Positions 28,601 through 40,345 of a DNA stretch of 64,000 bases are shown here, piece by piece. The position numbers and the translations under genes are program-made. The stretch is from Macropodus opercularis (Eukaryota; Chordata; Actinopteri; Anabantiformes; Osphronemidae), in contig CM061091.1 of NCBI GenBank assembly GCA_030770545.1, positions 7,930,501-7,994,500 of the forward strand. Reading direction: 5' to 3'. Position 1 is the first letter of the stretch, and each line of letters opens with the position of its first letter. Under the pieces are notes generated by a model, which did no database searches, was not told the DNA's origin, and was given only the letters and a program-made list of their open reading frames with translations.

Positions 28601-31600
28601 AAATCTGTCGAGTAATAGATCTGCCTCAGCTTGACAACGGCTCAGAATGCAACATCTGAATCCCAAAACAGTGCAGCCCATGTACTGATCTATAAATCAT
28701 CACCTTTGACATATTCGCTGCGTTTGGAAGCTTACAGAAACCTTTTTTTAACTCTGATATTTAACTTTTATCTCCAGGCTTTGAAAACAGTAACTTAAAG
28801 CCAGTAGTAATGCAGTTAAGCTTTCTTCATCAAAAGGTCAGAAGGAGTCAGGTGGAATTGCAGGTTCATCTGAGGCAGTGCTGCACACTCATGTGTTCTG
28901 GCCTATGGATATTTGGGCTGCAGCGCTGTATTGTCTGCTTGCCTATTGTTAAAATTCACATTCGTGAGCCTCCCTGGCTGTTTTTGCTTGTTGAATATTC
29001 ATCTGCGTGTACCTTTAGCTCGGCGTTTCTATTCCTAAAGGATCCGCTGCAGAGAAGAAAGCCTCGGGCGAACTCTTACACAGAGAATGAGTTGTCAGTA
29101 CGATGACACGTTCCCCTTGTTTAATTGAGGCCAATACAACAGAACAGTAAAGAGCAGTATGAGACAGAGCGCACTACAATAAAACAGATCAGAGAAGTGC
29201 AGAATAAAACAGCACAATACCAGAAGAAAACAAGAGCAGCTGAACAGAATTTACAAAGCGGAGGCAGAGCACAAAGCAGCAGGCGGAGGCAAGACAGAGG
29301 AAATGCAGAGCTGAGAAGGATGGTGTCAGTGTCCCACTGCTGCTGGCCACGTCTGCTCGTCTCATCGATGATTCAGATGGCACCACCTTCCCACCCTCTG
29401 ACTAGACAGACACCTAAAATCATCATCTCCCCCTTCTCTTCTTGTCAACTTTATTCCACAACATATGGCTTGAAGCTCATCGAAAATGCAACATCCAACC
29501 TTGATCTTGTCGGGGCTCAGTTCTGTCTTAGGTGTTAATTACTTGATTTGTACGCATACACGGAGCTGTTTACCTAAAACAGCAGAAATTGAGATCAGCG
29601 CTCCAGGGGCTTTGCTAGTCATTTCAATTGGTGAAGCATTCCGCGCTCGATCGGTCAAGCGTTCCTCGCTCTGAAATTTAAGTAGCAGCGTGAGACTTTT
29701 ACCGCGTGTATGGACTCAAAATGCTCCAACAGCTAGAACAAAAGGAGGGCAGTGGGTTCTGTTGTCGCCGTGCTGACATAAAACCAGTCGATCTTTCGAG
29801 AATGGTACGATTGGAGAAGATTAAAGACGGAGTGCAACAAGATTCCTATTAGTTCATTCTCTTTGATTTGATTGTCCAGTTTGGTGCGGAACAGGGAGCA
29901 TGCAGCAGAGTTTCATGCAGAAAAGTCTGAACTTCACACATGAAAATGAATCTTTGTTTAAATCTTTGGGATCTTTAAAATTTAACGAGGACCTGTCCTG
30001 ACGTTCAGGTAGGACCACAATGAACGTGTTTATTTATTTATTTGATGTGGACATATAAATACAAATTAAAATATATCATTTATTTCATGATTTACGATTA
30101 GTCAATATTATTAAGTTATTTTAACCGTTAATGCTTAATGAAATACCTAGACACGAAAAGAAATTAAATAGATATGTTTATCATTAATAAGGCACACACT
30201 GTGTCCGAGTTTGAGTCTAAATTAATTACTACACTTATGGAAGTGAAATACTAACTAATTAACAGGATTTAAGAAATGAACAGATAATTATTGTCACATG
30301 AAACACACTCAGAACCACCGGAGTCCTCCAATCACCCAAAAGTGGCCACATTAACTCTGACCTCCGACGTACAGCTGATCCACAGACGCCATCAGAAAAA
30401 AGACGTCACTGCACATGACATCACTTTTCATCGCGCCCCACTCTCCTCGCGCTTGGGTAGGACGGTGCTGTTGCGTTAGCCGCGTTGTTGTGTTAAAGAT
30501 TTTACAAAGCTAATGACTCACGTATTAGAAAAAAAAACAAATCCTATTAGATACTGTACAGCTACTGCCTATTTGTGTGTAATTCTGCTTCGTTGAGCTG
30601 ATGATACCTGCTTTGGAGCTGTTTCGCCCAGAGAGAGGTCTCGGAGTTGTGCTTTTACTCTCCCATTGATTAGATTGGGAGACTGGCTCAGTGGCCCAGG
30701 GGCACTCCCCACGGGGGCTCCTCTGGGGTTACGAGTTCAGAACAAAGTTTCTAGTTGAGGTATGTCAGCACGGCACCACAGACCATGTCAAAGTCCAATC
30801 AGCTATCTCTAGAGAGTATCAATGATTAATACCCTGACTTGAACATCAACTCGAATATTGATTTGACACTCCACAATGAGGATTCATGTTTTCTACCTTG
30901 TTTCAGCTTCTACATGTTTGGAGGTTTGTGCAGATGTAATTAATCTTCATGAGAACTGCTTTAATACATCTGTGCTTCATAGGTCACAGACTTTTGTAGA
31001 AGACACTATGTAGGTTTTATTAATTGCGACAGCAACATATTGACTCTTCACTACATGTGTGTTGCTGCTTACATTAAGTTCCAGCTGATAGTCCACCTTC
31101 CAGAGTTAAGTCAGGTGGTTACTAAACTGTAATCCAGATGCAGAGAAGTGAAGCTGCACAGAGGCTGAGCTGACTAGAAATACAGTGAAAAAATAATTGG
31201 TTCGGTTTCGTCTTTAATGGTGCATACATACACAATTCTAAACATGTTTGGAGGGGGTAGTATACAGAGAAGCTGCGCAATGCTTTAGTCACGAGATGAC
31301 AGGAGCAGGAGCCACCATGATATCTAACAGATATCAGAATACACAGAGCATCACAGCTTGTTGCATATGAGCCAAATTCATCACAGGGAAAATTAAATCA
31401 GCTGTAAAACAATTTGTTGTTAATTTACCACGATTGTTGAGATGTTGAGCTGTGGCCTCACGCACTGCAGGATCTCAGATTAGAGAGACATGTGTTGGCC
31501 GGTGTGTCAGACACTGAGTATATCCTTACACCCTCCTCTGCCAGATGAGATAAGCAGTCAGCCTGTGATTGCCGCATTGATTTTAGCATTCCACAGACCT

Positions 31601-34600
31601 TCAAGGTGAAGAGCTTTCCAGAGCTATATTTGGGTAATGAAAGTTTGGAGGAAGATTAAACTGGGAATGTCAGAAAATATGAATCTGACTTTGAGCCGGA
31701 TTAAAAACTTCTTCTTTCTACCTGACTGTGACTGTTGGATTGACGATCACTTTGAAACTTACAAATCTGATCTGAACTGAGCGCAGCTGAGAAAGATTAT
31801 AAAAAATAGACTAGTCCCCATCATCTTCAGTTGGTGAGTGAGAGTGAGTAACTGCATGCACAACCTTCTGTAGTTCAAAATTTGAAATTAATATAATTCA
31901 TTGGATGATTCAGTAAAGATTCAATAATTTTTGAATGAGTTTTTATGAAACTAAAACACAGGTACCCTAAGAAAATGCCAATATAAAAATACTAATACAT
32001 GTTAATACACAGTTTAATTAAATCAATTTAAACTGTTCAGTCTGCTTGTGGGTTGAAGTAGGTGAGATATTACTGATGTCCTTAGTGTTTGTGATCTTCC
32101 TGACATACTGTGAAAAGTTGTTGTGATCTACTTTATTTCTTTTGCTAAAAAGCGCATGCATGGCACCTGCAGTATGTCATCACTGTTTACAAACAGTGAA
32201 ATGACCTATTGACCTTTCAGGGATTTTATAGTGTTCTTGTCAGCTTGTTGTAAATTAAGAGAGCTGCTCAAGAACCAGGTATTTTGTAGCTGCTGTCAGT
32301 TTGAGAGAGCAAGAGAAAGTGAGAGAGAGTCTTGAGTCAATGCAAATCGCATCTACAAGCTGACACTTTGTCCTTAAATGAAACTTGCACTACACATTCA
32401 AGTAATGGACTCTAACATGCTCTGCACTTGGTACATACAGTAGTAGTGTCATCAATCATTTACAGATATGTACTTTTACAGAGCAGAGCAAATTAATAAA
32501 ATGAATAAATCACGCGATCTGCTTACGATGCCCTCATGTAAAAACAGTCTATTTCACTTAAACGATAACAGCAAAGACCATCAGCCAATCAGGCTTCTAA
32601 GCCAGTTTAATCTTAACTCTTATTAGACTCTTATTAAGATTTTTGCCTGATCCGTCTTCATATTCTGCACAATACCCAAATCTCTCCAGCTGAAAGTACA
32701 TTAATACCTAAGTCATGTGGAGCCGGGTGTAGTGCTGAGAGAGAGCTGAGTACATTCCGATCCACCATAGCAATATAAGTCAGCAATTAGTCCGATAGGG
32801 AAGTCGGCGTTTTCTGTTCAAAAGAAAGGTGAAGTAGTTCAAGTGCACTTAAGGCGCTTAAAAAGATGCAAGACCTGCCCCTGAAGCCAGGAACATGGAC
32901 AAATCATCTCAATAATAAGATGCAGTATATGCAGCTTGGACTGGAACAACTGTCTACCACACAGTACATCACACTCTGGGTCATGTTTAATTTAATAGGA
33001 GACTGTGACATTGCATTTAAAAATTCATAAAGGTTTTTATAACCATTTGCATGCTCAGTCAAAATCCATACCAGATTTATGACATTAGCCGGTCCGGTGA
33101 AATCCGCTTGCCGTACAGTACGACCGTAATCCTCACGGCGGGCAGTGTTTCAGCCAGAGCAGCCACGGTGGAAATGCAGGTCTGAAATGAAACTGTATTT
33201 TTCATCTGCTGCAGTGAACCTGTCTCCTCCTTAACTCACACGTCCTGTATGAGTAAAGAAAAACACATCAGGAAACCGTGTGAGCTTTACTGCAACATCT
33301 TGATGCCACTGCACAGCATTTCTGCCCCAGTAATTGGAGAAAGCAAAGACGTTTCTCCGAGGGTCGCGCACCTAGCATCAATCTGTGATCAGTTTGCTGC
33401 CGTACCATTTGACAAGTCAACAAAATCTGTAGGATCATTTTGTTTTATCCTGTTTATGTGCGGGGTCTGGTGGGAGAGTCATCAGGCTAAATGTTAAATG
33501 CATTTTTGAATAAAACACGATATAAATATAATATAATCACACATTGTCACAAAGACACATCAGGGAACATACAGATAAATACAGAGAGAGAAGCTCAAAC
33601 GCCTGAAAAGGCAAAAAGGCCTGAAACCGCCAACAACTTAATAATTAGAGAGTGACCTTGGAAATCTTCCAGTTCAACTGGAACTAGTAGAACTAAGTTA
33701 TTGTACAAGTCAGACAAAAATAATTACACCCGCTTGCGATAATCACATACAGTAATTAACTATGACTTAGATGTCCTTCCAGAATTTAAATCAATCTCCA
33801 CACCCCCACTACCAAATTTATTTTTCAATTACAACCAGAAAACCTCATGTAGAATTGCTTTGAAGGACCAGATAGAACGTGCAGAAAGGGTACAAAAAGT
33901 AATATTTTAGATTATTTCAGGCCTTGACATTTGGATGAAGGCATTTGATACTTGTAAGGTCAGTGCTTCTTTTATGCACCCTCTTAATTGTTTTTAATAT
34001 GAATTTATCCAATTTTTCTTTAAGTACTTGTTGAATCGTTATTTCTACTCTCCAGAATGTCACAGACCTTCACAACGACTTTTGCAGACATTCCACCTCT
34101 CCCTGAACATTTCTCCTGCAGCTATCAAGAAATAGCATCCTTGAAATGTATTTTATGTATTTCTTTATATTATATATTTATTCTCCTCTTGTCACAAGTG
34201 GCCTCTCATTTATCTTTGTGCACCGGTTCTGCTTTACTAAACGCTACTCAGTCCTACTTTATTAGTGTCTTACATGTGAAGTGTTCATGGACAGTCGAAG
34301 TGAAGTCAGTTAAAAAGTTGACTGCAAGATTTAAAGATGTCACAAAAGCAGGGAAAGATTCATTAATAGTTAAGTACTACAGCGACGAACTATTGCACAA
34401 CTTTAAGAAAATCGTGCTTAAATTGTTCATTTTTCCTAATGAACGCTGCATGAAGTAAAACTAAATTAGCAACCTCACACCTGTGCTGTAAAAGTAACCT
34501 CACACTGTAGCTCAAAATACCTCTGGGTGTGGCGAGTGTGTGGAGTTAAGGACCTATTCATAGCCGTGTTTTTTGCGTGCGGCTGCGATACAGCTGCGTT

Positions 34601-35528
34601 CTGGTTTGACACTATCTACGCTGTGTTTATTTAGAGCTGTGTATCCCCCAGATCAGAAACACGCAGACAACACGGTTTAAAAATGAACAACAGAGTTGAG
34701 GGAACAGATGTTTACCTGGAGCTTGTGTGGGAAAGGTCCGTGTTCCTGAAGAGCGGGTGAGATGGAAATAATGCAATCCAGTAACGATTCTCTTTGCACC
34801 TGTGGACGTGGCTTATAAAAAATAACGGTAGTAGGACTTATAGTTTGATGAGGTTAAAATCCATTCTGTTTAAGAGAACTGTGTTGATGTACTCATGGAC
34901 ACTGATCTCATTGCAGGGCATCTCAGATATTGATTGTCTGACTGTAAATCCCATTACACACACACACATCCACACAATCTCCTTCAGTGCGTCGCCTCGC
35001 TGTGAACCCAGTGCTGTTGTGGGAGTCCTGAGAGACCTCGGTGTCCTGAGGGTCCTCCGACTGCCATCTTTTCTTCTCGAGTACATTTCTTTTCTCAGTC
35101 GTGTTTTCAAAAGTCGCTGGGAATCGGAACGTATTCCCCTCAAAATCAGTTCAAGGCGAGCGTGGCTTCTGGTTTTTACGGCTGCCATGTAGATGTGAAT
35201 TGGTTTAGAAGTGTGTGTGTGTGTAATATCTGGTAGCCAAAGGCATCTTGTGCAGATCCAGGAGTGGCTTGAGGGGGTTGACCTATTGTGGTGGTTGTTG
35301 TTAAAAGCCGATGAAAAATCAATAGTAACAGCGCGTTTGTATTTAGAGGGAAGCATTGGCTGGAGGAAGGAAACTGTTTAGACAGAGGGAGGTAGGTAGG
35401 TACAAGGCAGGGGTTCAGCTGTGAGAGTGTGAAAGTTAAGCAGGTGGACAAAGAGACTTATGGGACCTCTGAGGAACTGTAAACAAATAAACATAATCTC
35501 TCGTTTCAGGCTTGCTATCGCTCTCTCG

Positions 35529-35565
<37 letters not shown>

Positions 35566-35743
35566 ACCCCCACACACACTGTCAGAAATACTGATCAAAT
35601 TCTCCATTTCTCTGTTTGCCCTCCAGAGAGAACCTTTTGAACAGAGCAGATTCATCTTGTACGGCCTGACCTCCAGCTTCCTTGCTCACTTCCCCGTGGA
35701 GCTCACGCTAGCCACTTCTTTGTGCACACGCACAAACAAACAA

Positions 35744-35777
<34 letters not shown>

Positions 35778-38700
35778 CCGAGCGGATGGGAGCAGCACGA
35801 AGCAAGTGTAAACACATTAAGACATAAATTCCAGCGCAGTACACAGGGCAACACACCTTGCACACACTTGCGGCTTCTTGCTTCAGTCCGTCCGTGGACT
35901 GTGTTTTACCCTCATGTAGACGTCAAACCTTAATGCGGTGAGGATATCGATTCATTCTCACAGCAGCTCAAGATCAGAAGTCTGTCTGGGCCTCTAATGA
36001 TACAGCTCTGATTCCTTTTTCTGTTTACTTTTTTACTCAAGTGAGAAAAATCGTAAAAAAAAAAACTGTAATCCACATGAAGCCTGTAGATTGCTTGCAC
36101 AGCCAAGTTTTCCAGCGGTGTGACTCCACTGAGTGCTCTACAGCTATGCAGCCACACACACACACAGCAGGCAGTGATGTACTGTGTGTTCTAACAGCTG
36201 CGCTTGATAGCTGGCAATAAATGTATCCAACGCTGATCCCTGTCCATCAGCATTAAGGCCACCAGCTGCATTTAACGTTGTGGCTGATCGGTGCATCTCA
36301 CGCCATTCAAGGTGAAAGAGATTTCAAACCACCATCCATCCATTTTCGGTCACTTACTGTATCTGGCAGCAGGAGAAGAAGATACAGTACATCTTCAAAC
36401 CCATGCATGCAGCCAACATAGATCTATATTGTTTTCAGCCCCTTCCCAGTCGTTATTTTCTACAACAGTAGCTGGATGGGTGTTGAAGCCCATCAAAGGC
36501 ATTTGCCCAGCAAGCATCATGATCCCATCTGAACCTGGTCCTTGTGATGAGAAGCGGCACCAGCTTTACTATAAGCTCCCTCTGGATCCAAACAACATGT
36601 TTGTGGTTGCGACTGTGAAGGACTGCTGGAATTCAGCTTCGTTCTACCGACAGTCAGATTTCGCCTTTCGGCTCAGTCTCCCTCTCCACCGTGGTGGTTC
36701 GGCATAAAGTCCACATTACTGACAAGGCTGAACAAGATCTTGGGAAACTCCTTTCATGAAGCACCAGCTCACCTCTAACTTGATCATGAGCTCGCATTTC
36801 AACATGTTCTCGCCTGAACCGCTACACACTTGACTTGAGCTTTCTCCAGTGTGCGCTAAAGGTCACGGTCTGATGAAGCCAATAGGAAGATATCATCTGT
36901 CAAAAAACACAAAGTCCCACACATACTGTAACTTTCTCCACCTTTCACTGCCGCTTGTAGCCCAAGTGGACTTATTCGTTTTGGGTGTTTTGTTTTTTTC
37001 TTATATCGCATCATCACAATATATTAGCTCAGCACCACCATCAGTCAACACAGCAGCATGAAGCTTAACTTAGCGCAGTGAAAACCCCCAGTGCCAACTT
37101 GCATTTTGCCTTGTGCCACTTGAAGAACAACGGGCATAACAGAGGTGGCCAAACAAGCCAGAACCAAGCATCTATGTAGTTCTCAGCCTAAAAGTAGCAG
37201 CTCAAGCAAAAGACTGTTTTAATTCAGCTAGTTTTACTTTTGTGTGGCTTGTCCAAGCGTGATGTTTGAACGCTTAGTATGCTTCACGTTCCGTTGCTTA
37301 AAGAGCTCCAGGCTGTGGGAGTAGCTGCTCAGCAACAGTTTTGTTTTTCCTTTTTGCTTCCCCCCCCTCCTCTTGTCTTTGGGAAGCTTGGGGCATCCTA
37401 CAGTAAATGAGGACCACTGCAGTCGAGGCAGGAGATTGAACCTCTGACCTTGTTTTCGCCAATTCACTGCCTCTCTAACTCCAGCACCACTCGGAGCAGT
37501 CAGTCCGCTGCGTGCTTCTTCAAAAAAACAACTTTCACCCCCCCCCTCCAATCTTCATTCGCTGCCATTAAAGCTCTAATGCCACTCTAAAAATGAAACA
37601 CTGAATGTCTTGAAACAATTTCATCTTATAAATCTGTCAGACACCGGAGTTGTAGTCAGGGGGACAAGTTGACAGTAAATGAATATTGATTTTTCCTCTA
37701 GTACCGTGCAGCTGGTTTCTGGCTGAATGAATTTACTCTCACAGAGTTGTCAGAGGGTGGGCTGTTTAATGGGGTGTTATCAATTCACAGGGAGTTTGAG
37801 TGCCGTCTGTTAGTGTGCTTACATGATGGATCGGCTGCTAGGTTTTACTTGTAATGCAGCAGAAAGACGTGCAGATTAAAAGAAGAAGAAAGGGGCGGCT
37901 GCTGGAGGAGGACAGGCAGCAGCGGTGCGTGTTTTAAAGGTGTGCTGGGATTGTTTAAGATTGCAGATATTTCACGGTGATGTTTCAGCTCAGATTAATA
38001 GGATTTGATTAGCTGGGGTATTTATAGTAATGCCAGTTGAAATAGCTGCCAGTGTGTAATTGCCGGGGTTGTGAAATGTGATTAAAAGGCAGCAATGTAC
38101 TGTCTTATCAAAAGCAGATCCAAAGATAGTAGGTAACTCTGAAAGGATTCACCCTCAATTAAAGACATGGTTGTAAATTATTTAATATCCTCTCAAAATT
38201 ACATTCCAGCTTCCACAGGTTGTTTCTTCTGCCGTTCTGCTGTAGAAAAAAAAATCACTTCAATTAATATTTGTTTGATTTGCGAATTTAAAGATGAAAG
38301 TTGAAACATAGGGGAAAAAGGAGGAGGGGGGGGGGGGGGGGGGGGGGCATCCAAGCCTGTGTGTGGGTGTAACGCAGGTTAATATATTTAAAGGGTAGTG
38401 AACTGTAAGTGTTAACTAAGACAAAAGGTGGTGGGAGTGAGACAATGCACCAGGGATTTGTTAGACATCCGAAAAGGTCACGGCAGCGCTAGAGTGTGAA
38501 ATCCATGCAGATTGGTTCAGCCGCGTGTTTCTTTCTGCTCTTATCACCTTCTCTGAACTCTCCGTTTCTCTCCCATGCAAATCAGTGTTAAAAAAAACAC
38601 ACACACACACACAAAAAAAACATCCTGAAATTCTGATCAATGTTGAATATAAATAATGCAAATTTCCAGGCTGTCGTGGCCTAGTGAGAGAACAGCTCTA

Positions 38701-40301
38701 ATAAAAGATGAAGCCCCTTAATTGTCTGTGGCTTCCACTGGCCGGTGCATCATTAGTATTCTTTGAACCTAATGTAATTTAGAGCTGAGCACTGGCAGCA
38801 CAACCTGCAGCGGCTGTAATCTGAAAGGATGATCTATGCCTACAAGGCCTGTCATGCAATTTCATTTGCAATTATCCTTATAGGGATATTGGCACATGTG
38901 AAAAAAAAATAGGATAGTGAAAATTACTGATACAATATTTTGACCCAGCACATCACACATATGTATAAATATATTTTAGAATGAGAATGTGATTGGCTTT
39001 ACTTTATTTTTATGAAACTTACTGTGTCCCTCTACTCTTTTGGGCACAGCAACAGATTTTTTGGATAACAGCCTGAAACCACTCCTCCCGAGACACCAGC
39101 TCCACAATGACAGATAACTTAAATTATTGAAAAAAATACAGTTTTTAAAACCTTTTTTGAAGATTAACACAATCCCGCTTGTTTGTACAAAAGAGCTTAT
39201 CACTAATAAGACCTAATCACTACATTAGAGTATGGGTTTAGAGATAGAACCTAATATTTATCCAAATAATGACAACATGTGATAATATCAATTTAACATC
39301 AACCATTACTGATCTCTATGATACACATCATATCCCATTAATCATACTGTATCTCTGGTGTGTAATATATGAATGTGGTTAAAATTATAATTTAAACACA
39401 GCATGAACAAGCCCCTGTGGTTAAAGTCATGACATAACTGATCTGCCTTGTCATTTTGTGGTTCTGTTTCTAGATGCAGTAATAGTATACGGCTATAGAA
39501 TGAACTTTTGAAAGCTGTTAAAAGACTTGAAGGACTCACTTACGCACAATAAACAAAAATAAGAAAATACATAGGTTTGATGAAATGCGAGTGTGTGATG
39601 CCATCGTCAGGGGAAGTGAGAGCATGAATCAAGAATCCCTGGCATAGATTACTTCATTAGTGTTCTCAGTTTAGTCATTTGTGCATGATTTAACTTTTTC
39701 TCCCCCATTACACCTGGCAGGCTTCACAGAATGCCAACTCGTCATTTTCAGATGACCTCCACAACTTCTTTACCTTCACATATTTTTCCGCTGAATGACG
39801 CTCAAGGCCTATTCCATCAAATAGCACCCCTCTCCGGCGGCCGCGCGTTAATTGACTGAAGGCTGTTAATCATTTCATTTGTACTGCGAACGCGCCGCGC
39901 TCGCAAACCTATGACCTTTCCCCCACTCTGTCTCAACGCCAGTGCTGCTGTTGGGCATTTTCCTCTACACCCGCTGGAGGAGCTACAAAGGGCTGAAGGA
40001 GGGAGTGTACCACGTCTCTGCCCACCACGATGGCTGGGAGGACATCCGCGAGAACGTCCTCAACTACGACGAGGAAGGAGGCGGAGAGGAGGACCAGGTG
40101 CATGCACACAGACACACACACACACACATACAGGTTGTACCATATTCCTTAAAGTAACTCTATATACTTATCGTGCAAAACTGTCCTGTTCTGTAGGTCA
40201 TCGTTTTATTTTGGGAATCCTAGCAGTGCATGTGCAGTACAGTGGCCGCTTTTTAGTGGATTCAAGTCAGTTCTGCTTGGAATAAAATCCCCCATCTTCT
40301 A

Positions 40302-40345
<44 letters not shown>

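Larger units (their letters stand above)
26727..39942 (+). other. Cadherin intron (13.2 kb) inside the transmembrane helix
   Basis: The largest intron of the window. It contains LINE fragments (27166-27945, 36720-36910, perhaps 35200-35350), (CT/CA)n and (CA)n runs at 35520-35578 and 35746-35774, a 22-base G run at 38326-38347, and a small CpG-dense patch at about 39834-39905 just before the next exon. Other open frames, such as 34057-34458 and 36291-36707, show no recognisable protein family and are not called. Confidence 0.7.

Noticed and set aside
29125..29538. Gln/Arg/Lys-rich open frame
   Set aside because: Low-complexity A-rich sequence; no homologue recognised.
30660..30740. Palindromic GGGAG/CTCCC region resembling a repeat head
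   Set aside because: Short GC-rich self-complementarity only; no boundaries or known family.
34057..34458. 133-residue open frame in the large intron
   Set aside because: No family motif, no splice context and AT-rich composition like the surrounding intron.
36291..36707. 138-residue open frame in the large intron
   Set aside because: It lies next to a LINE remnant on the other strand and contains no recognisable domain.
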